Of a stretch of 64,000 nucleotides of DNA, positions 11,343 to 24,584 are shown piece by piece. The DNA is from Gonocerus acuteangulatus. Taxonomy: Eukaryota > Arthropoda > Insecta > Hemiptera > Coreidae. The translations under genes and the position numbers were made by a program. Position 1 is the stretch's first letter, and the number at the start of each line of letters is the position of its first letter. The notes beneath the pieces are model-generated. The model saw only the letters and a program-made list of their open reading frames with translations, was not told the DNA's origin and did not search any database. The DNA is taken from positions 84,305,293-84,369,292 of the forward strand of contig OX328124.1 in the NCBI GenBank assembly GCA_946811695.1, in the 5' to 3' direction.

Positions 11343-14300
11343 AGGGCAGAGGTAATTTAGTGGTTTTGTTTCATGATGGTATAATAATTTTATATTGATT
11401 AGATTTAAACATTTAAAAATAAATATCACATTTTCCAATTTTCTTCGTCCTAATGTTTCCCTGGGAGGCAATTTAGTGGTGGTTTGTGGTGTTTTAGGTG
11501 GCGCATAAATATGTGAAGAATGATAGGCTTTGTTTTTTTATTTTAATGCAGTAAGAAATTTGCGGAAACCATTTCTTGGCTTAAGATAATTTTAGAAGTC
11601 CAAAATATTTCACTAGATGATAAACAGTAGGCTATATGCGTTTTAGGAGCTTGCTATTGTTGCTAAAGTTCTTTCGATGCCCAATATGTATATCCTGCTT
11701 TAGTAACTTTACCCCAGTTACTGCAAAGTACTACCAAAACGTATTAAAGTATACTTATTCCACAATTAAAATGATTTAATCACTCTTTCAAGTTCTTTAA
11801 ATTTCATCATTAAATACAAGATATAGCCAGTTTTTTTTTAATCGAAAGGAAACAAATTATGCATGCATTTTTTTCTGTGTAGTAAGCAAATGTAAAAAAA
11901 AAAAAAAAAAAAAACAGGATAATTTCCTGACCGAAAAGCATGTGTTGTTTTTTTTCAACATGTACGTGTATTAACGGCTTCGACGTCCAATTCAACATGT
12001 GGGTATATGCTAATAATTGATGGGCTATATGTAAATGCGCCGTCTAAATATGTACATTGCGACGAAGTTCAGGGAATAATGTATTCGGAGAGATATGGCG
12101 GCCTTCGAATCGATTGTCCTCCGAGATTACAGGAAAACGAAAAGTGAAAAAAAAAAAAAATGCTTAAGAAAAATAAAGAAGAAAACTGATACAGTGGCTG
12201 TTTGAAAAGGGCGCCCTTCCCACTCGGCCATTCAAGAATTCGCCACAGGAGCCGTGGACCAAGAGGTAATTATAAATTCTTCAGGAGCGAGCCTTCGACA
12301 GGTAAACAAGAATAGAACAAGGAACAAAACTATACCAACTAATTAGTATTTGTCATACGGAGTAGAACTGACTCTTTCTCCGTCCTGTCAGTGTTTATAT
12401 ACACCTGTAATCATTATGTACATATTCAAATCTATACGGAGCGAGGATTGTTCACAGAACTGATTTACAGAATATTCTTCAAGACCCTTCGAGTGGTTTG
12501 TGTACGGAGTTAGGTGCTATTTGGTATTCAAGGGAGGTGATAATGTCTTTTAAGATACACTTTCACGTGGACGGTCGGTGGAAGTCTTCACTTATTTCTG
12601 GAAACGTTCTGATAAGTATCTCCGATCTTTAGTTCATCTCCCGTCTTCTTGAAAACGTAATCCTCAAACATATCCATAGTTTTCTTTCTAATTTATTACT
12701 ATTTAATTATACCTGAGAAGAAATTTTGTAATCAGTTATGTGAATAAGTATACAAATATAATATATATTAAATTCTCTAAATACCAAAGATATTATAAAA
12801 TAAATTATGTATAATGAAATAAAATGCAGCAAACGGCTTCAATTCATCGGTGAATCATTGTTTTTTGTACTTTTTTTTTAAATATCTGTGAATATTATTA
12901 TGGAATTCAGCACAGTAGTTTTTCTTGTAAATTAAAATAACTTAAACAGTACCCATGTCATTTTATGAAATGGGTATGTAATAATATATATGTGTTCATT
13001 CAACCTTCTATTTTGTCCAAGTGCTTACACACACAAACAATATGCATTAATAAGACGGTTTAATTTTATTTAACATTAAGAATCATAAAGACATAAGTTA
13101 AAAATATAGAAATCAAACAGTACACATAGAAATAATTAGTTATAAAGTACTAATGATCAGAAATATATTTTTACTAAGCTAATATGTGTGCTTCAAATAA
13201 TAATAATAAAACCCTTACAATTTTTAAAAATTTTCATGAACTTCTTTACTTCTCAATTGTTTTTAGAATTGTTTTAGGTGGGCAATAGTCTTTGATCGTT
13301 AAAACATAATAAATGATAATGATAAATTAAAAAGAAAAGGTCAAATAAGTAAATCATTACAAATCTAATAAAGTATTTGAAGAAATTCATGAAAACCATT
13401 GAACCAATTCGTGAACCTTTTTTCTAGTTCATGTATAGAGTATTAGTTACGCTGTCATTGTTGATTTGTATAAATATTATTACTATGCGTAATTTTCATT
13501 CCATAAGAAATGTTAATTTAATAAAATAGTTACATCCAACTGATAATACTTATTTATATTTTAATTTCTGATATAAGTAGGGTACTATATTTTTCTTAAT
13601 GTGTGTAGGGTATTAGCTTTTTTTTTTTGTTGTGAAAACATATTTTGAGGAATTGAAATGCTGTTTGGACTATACCAATTTTTACTAAAATTTGCAAGGA
13701 AATGTAGACACGTAAGATACTGCAGAGAAATTGATATCTTTATTGCAATCGGTCTCAACTGACATCCGTTTTAGGTTATACGAATATTGTTGAGATATTT
13801 ATCTTTTCGATTTTAGGCCGACTAAGACGAATCCTTATCGCATATATGATAACTATTTAGAAAACTAGTCTCGTTTTACTAAAAACGAGGTGTCTCAGGA
13901 AAAAAAAATACTAGGGCGCGATAAAATGGGGAAAAAAGTCTACAAACATTCAGCAACTGATAAGGCCAAAATGGGCTAAATATTAATATCTTATCGCGGA
14001 AAATAAGAATCTCATCACTCGTTTAAATGTAGGAAGTGATTGTCGGCCGAAATTTTCTATCAATAATCGCAAAAAGTAGACTAATCGTTCATTGAACCTC
14101 TTGATATTTTTGTCAATGCTATTTTATTATGTTTAGATTAATAGGTCATGAAATGGTTCAAATATTTTTGTATATGTTATAGTTTGGCGGTTGTATTTGT
14201 AGAAATGATTAGGGAAAGTAAATAAATACTACCTGTTGAATGTTGTATAGTGGTAGCCGTTTTGACGTCTTCTTTCAAATCAGTAGTAGTCCATATCACA

Positions 14301-14774
14301 ATTTTATTGTCGGGTGCTAATTGTCTTTAATTTAATTTTTGTAAAAACAAAGAAAAAACCATTCACTTGAGGTAGTCACTTGGGGTTGATGCCGGGTTGA
14401 CAAGGTCAGTCCGATGGAGGGGGGGTGTGTAGGTTCTCCCCTCTTCTTCCCCCTTATCATGAAAGTGATAACAGCTGCTAATCACAACTGGTTGGCTTTC
14501 TTCATGCCAGGACACCGAGTTTCCTTCATGATACTTCGAAAATCAGTATTTAACGATATTTCAACATACCGGTGAAAATATGAAGGCAGAGCGTACAATT
14601 TCGAAAAGTCAAATTTTGGTCGAATGTAAAAAAAATAAATAATAAAAAAAAATGTCTGAAATAATAAATTGTGTACTTGAAAAAGATATTGTGATTTGAC
14701 GATGTAGATAAAAAGAGTAAGGCCTGTACGGAGACAGTAGAAGAGTCTCAACCCATTTCAGCTGGGGCACTGCT
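11343..14774. other. AT-rich DNA, nothing clearly recognised
   Basis: This long stretch holds A- and T-runs (11893-11912, 13618-13629) and a short SINE family-1-like tail at about 12018-12055 (ATGCGCCGT). No gene or complete element could be supported. The frames around 14.48-14.93 kb on the minus strand are short and overlap a pyrimidine tract. Confidence 0.4.
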
Positions 14775-14870
14775 CTGGTCTGTCTCCCCACTCCATCTCC
14801 CCTCCTTCAGACCTCCCACTATCTCCCCTCTTACCTCCCACTTCAACCCTTCTCTCCTACCCCTCAATAT
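14775..14870. repeat. polypyrimidine tract (C/T-rich)
   Basis: About 95 bases are almost entirely C and T with repeated CTCCC words, and so purine-rich on the other strand. Such tracts can form triplex DNA. No function is visible. Confidence 0.6.
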
Positions 14871-15195
14871 ACACTTACATACACTTACCCTACTATCTAA
14901 TTCATAATTATGCACCTTTTCTCCAATAAACACCCAAAAAATAAAACTAAATACCTATTTACTTCAAGTACAATTCAAGATCAGGAATTACCCTTCAGAG
15001 TTCTCATAACCTCTATTCATGGACTACTGCTCAATCTTCAGAAATGCATGTCCTGTCAAAAAATACTGCTAAATTTAAATGCCACAACTAAACGTCCCTA
15101 AAAGGAATCAATTAATAGATTTAAACCAAATTAATACATTCTCATTATCTCACAGCCATATTTGTAAATATATTTGTGATAAGAAGTCAAAAAAT
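14871..15195. other. no feature recognised
   Basis: AT-rich spacer. A 184-codon open frame starts at 15079 and crosses the next feature, but it shows no recognisable domain and is judged non-coding. Confidence 0.4.
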
Positions 15196-15300
15196 GCTTG
15201 GGATTCTGCTAAGAACAACAATCAGATTTGGAAAAACCTCGAACGGTTCAGCAGGCCTTTTAACAGGTTTAGCAGCCTTCTTCAGATAAAAAACAAAACA
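15196..15300 (-). ncRNA. decayed hammerhead-like hairpin, copy A
   Basis: The minus strand has CTGAAGA, then AGGCTGC, a loop carrying an apparent insertion, and GAACCGTTC in place of GAAACGTC. The flanks match copies at 50.05, 50.58 and 51.38 kb: TTGGGATTC-like and AATCAGATTT words on the left and an AC-rich run after CTTCTTCAG on the right. It is a member of the same repeat, with a damaged core. Confidence 0.45.
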
Positions 15301-16131
15301 AACAAATATGCAGAAACACCAACAAAAATAAATAATAACAGTATGTTAGATCGGCACATAAACATGGATTTTAAAAACATTTTATTTTGTCCAGTAAGTA
15401 ACAAAACATTAAAAAAAAAGGAAGCAAAAAATAATTGTTCACAGAACTCCTTATTTAATTCCATTCTTCCCCCGCAGTACAAATCATTTCAACAGGCCAT
15501 AAGAAACACCAAATCCTTTATTAAATGTGATCTGAAGTTTTGGCGCCTCTTCTCCCTAAAGCCCCCTTTTTATTTATTTATTTGGTTTTATAGTCCGCAA
15601 ATGGGAAATTTGCTCTATAAACTTTCTATTTAAGTTCAGAGTAAAGGGAATAGTTTTCTTGAATGCTGAGCATACTCAGATGAGGTAAAGTACCCCCCCC
15701 CAAGAGAATACTACTTGAATAAATTAAAGTGCTTTTTTTTTTTGGAAATTTAGATGAAACATACATTCAAATCAAAACGTATTTTTATATAAAACTAATT
15801 GACGCATCGAAAATTCGTTTCCACAGTTCTTCCTGATTTTTTTAAAATCATTTTGAAAAACATAATGCAATGTCGCATCATGATCTATAATAATAATGGT
15901 GCCCAATAAAATAATAAAATAGCCCTTCTAAGGGGTCAAATATGTCCTTTGAAGAGAAGTGTTCTTTCTTTAACTATATGTTCATATCTTTTATAACTAT
16001 TAGACCGGAAATAGGTAAATAACGTATTTCTTTGGGAAAACATTTTCTGTAATTTTGTATTCGGAGAAGTGTTTATATTAAATATTTAACATAAAATACT
16101 AATTCATCAATGCCACAAAACTGAATTCAGG
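15301..16131. other. AT-rich DNA, nothing recognised
   Basis: No gene or element was recognised beyond short homopolymer runs. Confidence 0.45.
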
Positions 16132-16272
16132 TTCTTTATTCCATATGAGCCTTAAATAAGGTATGGAATAAGACCATTTTTCAATATATTACTTCGTCAA
16201 TGGATAGAATATGTTCGTTCTCTAGTTTGGTCCGATTTACATATTCGATAGTTTGACATGGTAGTGACGATA
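16132..16272. mobile_element. CGTC-TIR MITE, half copy
   Basis: This segment matches the right half of the element at 47.1 kb in the same orientation, including GGAATAAGACCATTTTT, CGTCAATGGATAGAATAT and the right terminal repeat. The left half is absent. Confidence 0.65.
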
Positions 16273-16555
16273 TATAAACCCTCTCATTCGTAGCCATGTC
16301 CTGCACAACATGAGCATAAAAAGAAATTCTTATCGAACGTAATACTATCAAGACGAACAATATAAAGATTGCGAAATCAATCAACTTTCTAGTCATCCTT
16401 ACAATACGTATGCGCCGCTATCCCACTCACAATTTCCGAAAATGCTCGTTATGTTTTTGATTTTATGCAGAGCTATCCAGAGTTGATTGATCAAATTAAG
16501 ACTTATTGTGATAATCTCTTTCCTTTATATGTTAATTAATCTCATTTATTAAACA

Positions 16556-16815
16556 TCTCGTCTCTACCATGTCAAACTATCGAATGTAAAAATCGGAGCA
16601 AAATGGGAACGTAGGTATTCTATCCACTGAAGAACTAATATATTGTAAAAGTGGTCTTATTCGATACTTTATGTAAGACATTAAAGGCCATTTTATAAAG
16701 AGGTTAGAGTTGCGACAATTTGTGACAAGCCGTATCGTCCACAATCTAAGAGCAAAGTCCCTAATCTAATAACGAGATTTTGCATATTGGATAGTTTCAC
16801 ATGGCAGAGACGATA
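16556..16815. mobile_element. CGTC-TIR MITE, near-complete copy
   Basis: The left end (CGTCTCTACCATGTCAAAC at about 16559) and the right end are inverted repeats of about 36 bases, since the right end reads GTTTCACATGGCAGAGACG. The interior is the reverse complement of the copy at 47.1 kb. It has no coding capacity. The target duplication is unclear, perhaps TA. Confidence 0.7.
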
Positions 16816-17258
16816 TGTTGATATTATGTCCTTACAAATCACATTGTCTATTTACGAAGAGAAGCACAATATATATGTACACTCTTAAAAGTCATCCTAC
16901 CCGTTATATCGCAATTGGCGAAAATGCTTAAAAATTGCTAATCCTTTAGTTGAATAGAATATTACATTAGCTTTAAGTTGACACCAGAAGCAAACTCTAG
17001 GACCAGTTGAACAGGAGATATTAATGAATGTCCGGCCTACCCTGTCACTCGCCCCGCTGTGCGCCATAATATACAAGACGTGTGGGGTATAAATGTCTCC
17101 TTCTTGTTCTCCGTAATTAATTTCAGATCAATGTCTACTAATTCTCATTCGGAAAAATCGGCGCTTAGATAGAGTAATTTCCGCTTAGTTTTCTGTTGTA
17201 GCGCGTAAGTTGTTGCTTCTGTTTAAGATTTAATTTTATGATTTAACGAGGTTTTGAA
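16816..17258. other. non-coding DNA with a possible TATA box
   Basis: TATAAA at 17088-17093 lies upstream of a donor-like GTAAGT at 17205-17210, but no initiator or coding exon is convincing. Nothing else is recognised. Confidence 0.3.
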
Positions 17259-17365
17259 ATATGAAGACAAAACATTATCTATTTCTAAACTCAGCTTTCC
17301 AAATGACTCTAGGAATAAGATCGGAAAAGCGCTGAGATGACGCAGTTTCTGCGAATGGGACTTCT
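17259..17365 (+). repeat. dispersed repeat R-G (GCGCTGAGATGACGCAG type)
   Basis: The segment aligns by eye with 23571-23672 and 37672-37750. All share a word like GCGCTAAGATGATGCAGTTC preceded by CTTTTCAAATGAC and AGATAATATTTTC-like sequence. A shorter relative lies at 17497-17545, and opposite-strand relatives at 18046 and 30268. The repeat class is unknown. Confidence 0.55.
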
Positions 17366-17939
17366 TAAATCCGTTTGATTGAATCAATAAATATAAAGTG
17401 TGGATTAAAAATAGCACAATGTTTGGGAGAAAAACTACCTAGCAATATAAGAGTTTCTATTTGTAGATTCGAAATACACCAACGATTATATGTAAACACG
17501 CTAAGATAATAGAGTTCCTGTGAATCGAACCTTTTATCCTCCTTATATATAAGTGTTTATTAAAATTGTGCGATAAACAAAAATATTACATTATTTGTTA
17601 TTTTATTGATAATAGCTAAGACAAAATTAAAAGTTAATTAATTTATTAGTTGCAAAATATTTTAGTTATAGGACGAGAAAAAGTATATTGTTCACTCTAT
17701 CCGAAGATTGTTGGACAATGTCTACTCTGGAAGCAATTGTCCAAAGGTTTTTAAAACGTTTATTACTTCGGGCTTTTAGTGTGTAATAGATTAAGTCCAG
17801 CAACCAAGTACTTTAATTCTGTTAGGACCACGGAATTTTGCTATTTAAGTCAAACAAGTGGACTCGCGAGAAAAATTATAAAACATCAAAGTAATTATAG
17901 TAATCTAACCAATAACTAGGTACCGAAATTAGCTCAGTC

Positions 17940-17944
<5 letters not shown>
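17366..17944. other. AT-rich DNA with one short R-G relative
   Basis: Bases 17497-17545 hold a short relative of repeat R-G. Otherwise nothing was recognised. Confidence 0.4.

Positions 17945-17983
<39 letters not shown>
17945..17983. repeat. TA microsatellite
   Basis: Pure TA run of about 39 bases. Confidence 0.95.
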
Positions 17984-17985
<2 letters not shown>

Positions 17986-18045
17986 TGTTGACATTTTTTC
18001 TAAATTTTAAAACTAAATCCGCAATACTACACTCAAATTTAATGA

Positions 18046-18110
18046 TAAAGTCCGTTACGCAGGACCTGAATAACTAGTCACATTCCTCAGAAAGTCGGAA
18101 GTGTATCCTA
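18046..18110 (-). repeat. dispersed repeat R-G relative
   Basis: AAGTCCGTTACGCAGGACC followed by TTCCTCAGAAAGTCGG is nearly the same as 30268-30330. It also resembles the reverse complement of repeat R-G. Confidence 0.5.
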
Positions 18111-18177
18111 AATTCCTGAAATGTAAAAAATATAAACTCATTAACGCACGAAAAATAATAATTTTGACCTTTTATAT

Positions 18178-18345
18178 TTTTGTAAGCAAATCACTAATAT
18201 GGGTCCAGCCACTCCTAATGAACCGATTTAGTTTATTTTCACAAAACATTTTTCTCTATAAATGCTCAGGACGAATACTGAATTTCGTTCCAATAGAACT
18301 TAAATTACGGCCGGTATTGGCAAATTAGTAATTTGGGTCCGGAGA
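18178..18345 (+). repeat. single copy of the 145-bp dispersed repeat
   Basis: The words CTAATGAACCGATTTAGTTT, ACGAATACTGAATTTCGT and AATTTGGGTCCGGAG reproduce one monomer of the tandem array at 30.6-31.3 kb in the same orientation. Confidence 0.7.
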
Positions 18346-18829
18346 ATTCATAAAAATGTTAGGAGGTATTAGATCAGATTTATAAAAGGAAATATGGAAT
18401 TTATTTATATATTTTTTAAGGCGTGTTTTCTTCTATTCCAACGTTTGTTAAACAGGCACCAAGTACTTTTGTTCTCTACACATCATGTTCAGCGTGCTCA
18501 ACGAACTAAAACCTTTTCGAATACCACCCAATACTATAACCATTTTCCTACAGCCACCTGAACCCTCGACTAGGCGGGGGGAGGTACTTAGACAGCTATG
18601 TCCATATTATTACCCCTTTTTGGAAATGAAAGGCAGAAAGGCGAACAGAACTACTTGTTATCTGTCACAGGACATTTCTGGGCCCTTTCCTACTCTTACT
18701 CTTCCGATCAGAAGACCAGGAGTTAAGGACAATCGGTGAAGACGGACATGAGTGAACAGCTTTGATCAATCAGCCTTTATTAACAGAATAGTCATAAGTA
18801 ATTACATGAATAAAAGTGATTAATAAATA
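18346..18829. other. no feature recognised
   Basis: An 84-codon frame at 18485-18739 has no recognisable domain. The stretch lies just beyond the 3' end of the RTE-like LINE and may contain its 3' region. Confidence 0.35.
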
Positions 18830-20576
18830 AATAATTTTTATACTAAACAAAAAAAAAATATCGTAGATTTTTTTTATAAGTGACTACTTCTGTAGGGCCT
18901 CCCAGATTTCTGGGGTAATAGTCAGACTTCCCATGGGGACTAGTCCTATCGGGAAGTGGAGTCCGCTGTGCTTTCCTGTTCCTTCCAAATCTCTTTCCAT
19001 CTGATCCTCTCCCTGGCAGTCCTCATCCACACAGCACCAGCCTTGTTCCGTATGAAATCGGCACATCTCTTGTGCTGCCTTACTCTTCTTCTCTTCTGTC
19101 CATATGAGATCCACTCCGTAGCCTGCTTTGCCCATCTGTCATTATCTTGCCGAGCAACGTGCCCCGCCCAGGTCAACTTGGTCTTCTCTGCATGGATCAG
19201 GACATCCTTCATTCCTGTTTGTGCCAACTTTCTTGCATTCGTCCAAAAGTTCACCTAACATACTTACTAAATCTTCTAGGTTTCCCGCTAGGAGGACAAT
19301 ATCATCGGCAAACTTGAGGTTGCTTAATTTTCTCCCATTTATGGTTATACCTAACTCTTCCTGCTTGGGGCATCTTCTTTAGACCATTTCCAACAGATTT
19401 GTGAAAAGAGGTGGTGATGCGTTGTCTCCCTGCCGGACGCCTTTTTCCACAGAGAGAGTAGGGCCAATGAGATCCGTCTCTAAAAAGGCTTCGTTTCCTT
19501 GGTAGAGATCCCTCTACCACCAGAACGTCGATGTATGCCGCTTCTACCCCTGCCTCTTCCAGGGCTGCGAATATACTTGAATGCTTTACTGAGTCGAAAG
19601 CCTTCTTAAAGTCGATAAAGCAAAGATATAATGGTAGGTTGTATTCCTTCGAATTTTCAATTATTTCATTGAGAGCCTGAAGATGGTCGACCACGGAGTA
19701 CCCCTTCCGGAAACCTGCCTGTTCAGAAGTTAAGACTCATTTCTAGTGTAGGAGTGATTCTGTCCTTAACTATTTTAGTAAAAAGTTTTGAGACAACGGA
19801 ACAAAAAGAAATAGGGCGGTAATTCTCAATATTTCTTTTATCCCCCTTCTTTGGTAGTAAAATTATTTTAGTATTTTTCCACTCACTAGGTACTTTCCCG
19901 GTCTCGGGAATTCTATTAAATAGTTGGCAAAGTTCTTTTGACAGCACCTCTCCACCCGCTTTCAACTGTTCGTTCGTAATCCCATCCGGACCTGGACCCT
20001 TTCTTGTTTTAAGGGACTTAACAGCCTTTTCAACTTCAGATACCAGTACGTCAGGAACTTCTCTAGTTATTTCCCGTACCTTTCTGTTCGATTTCGTATG
20101 AGTTGTCTGCATAAAGTTCTGCGAAAAAGTTTGTCACCTCTGTCACTATTTCTTGCCTCTTAGTTAAGGGATTTCCTTGCTTGCTGTGGAGTGAATATTG
20201 CCAATATTTCCTGGAGACAACTCTTTCTTCAGCTGACGAACGGATTTACTGGTCTCTAGTGTTTCCATCACCAGTCTCTCTTCGTATTCCTTGAGATCCT
20301 GTTTGATTTCCTTCTAATAATTCTGTTAAGGGAGGATAGTCTTCGTTGCTCCTCGGGACTCCTCTCTTCTTTTGCTTTTAGTTCCACTTTTTCTTTCATC
20401 AGGTTCACAGTGTTGGCCGACAGTTTACTACGTTGAGGTTTCTGAAATGTTTGTAGCGTTCTGATTGTCTCTGCTATTGCTTTGATTATGTGGTCATAGA
20501 AATGGATCACCTCATCATAGTCCTTCTGAATTGAAAATTTGGTTATGTATAAGTACACATAAATGTATGACACCAC
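18830..20576 (-). pseudogene. RTE-like LINE, 5'-truncated and frame-broken
   Basis: Four minus-strand frames together cover the reverse transcriptase of a non-LTR retrotransposon. From 5' to 3' they are: a linker with KLSANTVNLMKEK-type sequence (20576-20268); fingers and palm start with RKGPGPDGITNEQL and ENYRPISFCSVVSKLF (20112-19723); a palm piece with LCFIDFKKAFDSV carrying the first catalytic Asp (19694 onward); the FADD catalytic motif at 19301-19312; and a C-terminal region with KLTWAGHVARQDNDRWAKQ (19254-18884). The order and the AFDSVKHSS and WAGHVAR words are typical of the RTE clade. The upstream endonuclease is missing and several frame breaks separate the pieces, so it is a dead copy. 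An A/T-rich stretch at 18830-18880 may mark the 3' end. Confidence 0.85.
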
Positions 20577-20589
20577 ATGGGCGAGGATA

Positions 20590-20830
20590 CTTGAACCACC
20601 TTTTTCAGGACATGGACAAAATCATAAGAGGATTTATCTGAGGAGGGAGAGAAACGTTATTAATACCAACAAACATCCATTATAATGCATGGATATACCT
20701 ACGTGTGGTCATTAATGATGGAAGGAATCTATCCAAAATTATCCTATAATAAGGCCTCCATTATTGAAGTGGTGAGAAAGGAGACAAATTTCTGACAGAA
20801 TGAAAACAATGGATAATTACTCGAAGAGCA
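20590..20830 (+). pseudogene. possible LINE RT C-terminal remnant
   Basis: One frame reads MDKIIRGFI, a stop, then TLLIPTNIHYNAW. This weakly recalls the conserved 'LD..IR..L.LP..T...F.HA' region that follows the RT thumb in R2-like and related LINEs. Stops interrupt it. This is a low-confidence assignment made by eye. Confidence 0.2.
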
Positions 20831-21443
<613 letters not shown>

Positions 21444-21602
21444 CTGTTCGCTCATTTCTGGCTTCCCTAATGGTCCGATTGTGATGAAATTTGGTACAAA
21501 AATCCGTCGTCCAATTTGAAAGGTCAAGTTCTTTAACCAGCAGAATCCGCCCACTGGAAGATGGCGTTTGGGGCGAAATTCGCGCAAAAAAAATCGTAAC
21601 GC

Positions 21603-23310
21603 TTACGTTTTTGACTTCATAAGCTTGTGAGTACTCGTTTTATAGGCTTCTTGGGCTAGGAAAACGAATGAAACCATTTCCAAGGCAATAGCTTTAACCG
21701 TTTTCGAGAAAATTATAAAAATAGTTTTCGAATACCGTTTTTGGTTTGGGTACTTAGAATCATAGGATTCAGTTGAAACATTTTCTACATGTTCTACTAT
21801 CATTAAAACTAATATGTTGAAATTTTGGTTACGTTTGGAGTTAAGGAAGGATTAAAATAAAATATTTTATTAACAGACATGAAAAGTTTTGGGAACTTCG
21901 TATACCTTCCCTAATATCTCGAAAACTGTTTGAAATATTGGCAAACGGAGGGTTACCATGCGAAAGCTTACTAAATGTTCTACAAAAAAGATTCTGAAAC
22001 AATTTTTGATTAGACGATGTCAATCTGAGAAATACGTGCTTAAACTTCGAAGTAATTGATTTCGTTTATTTGAACGGTTCTTCTTTTTTGTTTTTATTTC
22101 TTGTTATTTTGTCATTTCTTATAGTAGGATAATGTATTTGACAATAAAACAGATTAATAAAAATATGAAAAACAATTCATTGTTAGAAATATATCAGGCT
22201 GTACCGTATGAAATGTCAGTTTTGGATTTGCCGATTTCCTTCAAATGACTTGAAACTGTCAAGGCTCCTACTCCGAGTTCTTTGGCATGTTCCCTAGTGT
22301 TTGTAATTGCTTATAGTAGTCAAATGTATTTGTCAATAAAACAGGATACGTATAATTAGAAACAATATTCAACTTCACACCGGTTAGATACTATGAGGGA
22401 ATAGAGAGTCCGTTCACTGCCTGTGGGTCCACAAAAAATGTACCTGCTACGAGTTAATCCTCAAGAGTTGTAAATATACCCCAGGTATCTGCCGACAAAA
22501 ATACAAAGCCTAGCTTGGTTTTGGTACTTACAATCATGGGATTCAGTTATAACATTTTTTGCATGTTTGAATTTCATCAAAACTAACATGTTAAACTTTT
22601 GGTTACGTTTGGAGTTGAGGAAGGGTTAGAATAAAATATTTTATGAACAGACATGAAAAGTTTTGGGAACTTCGTTTAATTTCATCAATATCTCGAACGC
22701 GGTTGGGAAATTATGATCAGTGGATAGAAACTATTTGAAAGCTTTTTAAATTCTCTACAAAAAAGATTCTGAAACAATTTTTGAATAGATGATATCGATC
22801 GAAGAAATAAGTGCTTAAAACTTCAAATACGTCTGTTTAGCTCTTATGAACGGTTTTTTGTCGTTCTTTTTGTAATTATTGTCTCTTTCCCTTAGTTTTT
22901 TATTGCTATTTATTTTTGTAATTTTTTATGTTACGAAAATGTATTTGTGTGTAAAACAGGATAGGTAAAATGAGACCCATTTTCTGTTGCTAAAAATAAT
23001 GAAAAGTTTTGGGCACTTCGTATACTTTCAATAATATCTCGAAAACGGTTGAAAATTAGGGAAGCGAAAGGTTACCATTCGAAAGCTTACTAAATGGTAT
23101 ACAAAAAAAAATTCTGAATAAAGTTTTGAATAAGCGATGTCAATCGGAGAAATAAGTGCCTAAACTTTGAAGTAATTGATTTCGTTTATTCGAACTGTTC
23201 TTTTTGTCTGTTTTTATTCCTTGTTATTTTTTAATTGCTTAAAGTTGGATAATGTATTTGACAATAAAAAAGATTAAGTAAAATAAGAAAAACAATTCAT
23301 TGTTAGAAAC
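21603..23310. repeat. degenerate tandem array, units about 0.5 kb
   Basis: Three units can be aligned by eye, starting near 21720, 22510 and 22985. Shared words include GACATGAAAAGTTTTGGGAAC, CAATATCTCGAAAACGGTT, CGAAAGCTTACTAAATG and TACAAAAAAGATTCTGAAAC, then AATGTATTTGACAATAAAAC near unit ends. A partial unit sits at about 22200-22380. Units have diverged by substitutions and indels and carry no long frame. The repeat class is unknown. Confidence 0.7.
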
Positions 23311-23570
23311 ATAGCTTGCCAAGAGAAAGAGATTCGATGACGTCTTTTGAATATTTTCAATTGACATTATTCTGTTGGTTTTTTATTTTATTTTTTAATT
23401 GATTTTATTTGTAGAATTATAACTATAGTAAAAGAACACAGGAATATGTGAATAATTTTGATATTTTCCAATTCATTGAAACGTATGAAATGAAGTATCG
23501 GTAGAAGAGGATTCTAGGGTCTGGCGGACCCGACCAGTCATAAAACCCTTTGAACAAAGGCCGAGGAAAA

Positions 23571-23672
23571 TATTATCTGTTTCTATTCTAAGCTTTTCAA
23601 ATGACAATAGGGATATGAACAGGAACCGCGCTAAGATGATGCAGTTCCTGCGAGTCGGACTTTCTTTTTTTC
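23571..23672 (+). repeat. dispersed repeat R-G
   Basis: This contains CTTTTCAAATGACAATAGG and GCGCTAAGATGATGCAGTTC, matching 17259-17365 and 37672-37750. Confidence 0.55.
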
Positions 23673-24210
23673 TGTCCTGTTCTTAACCCACTCTAGTTCT
23701 TCTTCGGTGCACCAATCTGGAATCGTCAACGGTAAACAAGGCTTCATGCATCTCCAGAGGAAAAATGAGACTACTGGACAAAGTATATGAGAGAATTGAG
23801 TGAAATACCTTGTTGGTTGTTGGTATTTGTTGGTTGAGTGAAAAACCAAAGACATAATGTCCACTGTCTCAACGCAGTCCGTTCAACTCTAGGAAAATAA
23901 TATTTATTTACTGCCGTTTCTTACAAAGCAAAACCAATTAAAAATCAGACAGAATTCCGTTTTATTAAAAATATTCATTTATATTGAAGCATTTTAAGAA
24001 GTAGCCTGTTTGTATTCATTATTAACTTTTTCAAGTATCGCATCTTTGGTAAAAATCGTTTCATTCCTGGTTTTGTGAATGAATATAAAACTATCACTCT
24101 CCACCCCACTATTCTTAAAAGAATGCACATTATTTAATAAAACACTAATACATATTGTTTCAGAAGATTGGCTTCAGTTAGTCAGTATACGTTTGATTTG
24201 AGGCCTGATC
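23673..24210. other. no feature recognised
   Basis: AT-rich DNA flanking the LTR retrotransposon. No gene was recognised. Confidence 0.5.
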
Positions 24211-24216
24211 TACATC

Positions 24217-24584
24217 TAGAGGAGTATCAGGTAAAAAATAAAATAAGCCGGTTAAAAAAATAAATGTCTATATAATAAAAAAAATAAAACACTTGGCAAT
24301 TGAAAAATAATAATAATTAACTTCTGATAATAAATTAAATAATAAATAACGGTCCACTGCCAGATAATATAAAGAAAGTCCAAAAAAGTCACACAAAAAA
24401 TCAGCACCACGTTGTCGCACTTTTTATACACACAAAACTTAAATTTGGCTAGGTAATTTTCGGGTTACCTCAAAACCGCGGTAAGAAATTTAAATATTCA
24501 TAAATTATTGTGGCACCGGCAACACTGACTAACCCTACGTAACCTTCCCATTGTTGACAGTCAGGTTACTTTCGTGGTGCTACA
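24217..24584 (-). repeat. 3' LTR of the CsRn1-like element
   Basis: This 368-bp segment starts TGTAGCACC and ends CTCCTCTA on the element strand. By eye it is identical to 28507-28874. The pol reading frame ends inside it, with the stop at 24566-24568. Confidence 0.95.

Noticed and set aside
15079..15633. 184-codon plus-strand ATG frame
   Set aside because: It crosses the decayed hammerhead-like repeat and is rich in Asn and Lys as expected for AT-rich DNA. No domain seen.
17088..17210. TATAAA followed by a donor-like GTAAGT
   Set aside because: No initiator at the right distance and no coding exon; too weak to call a promoter.
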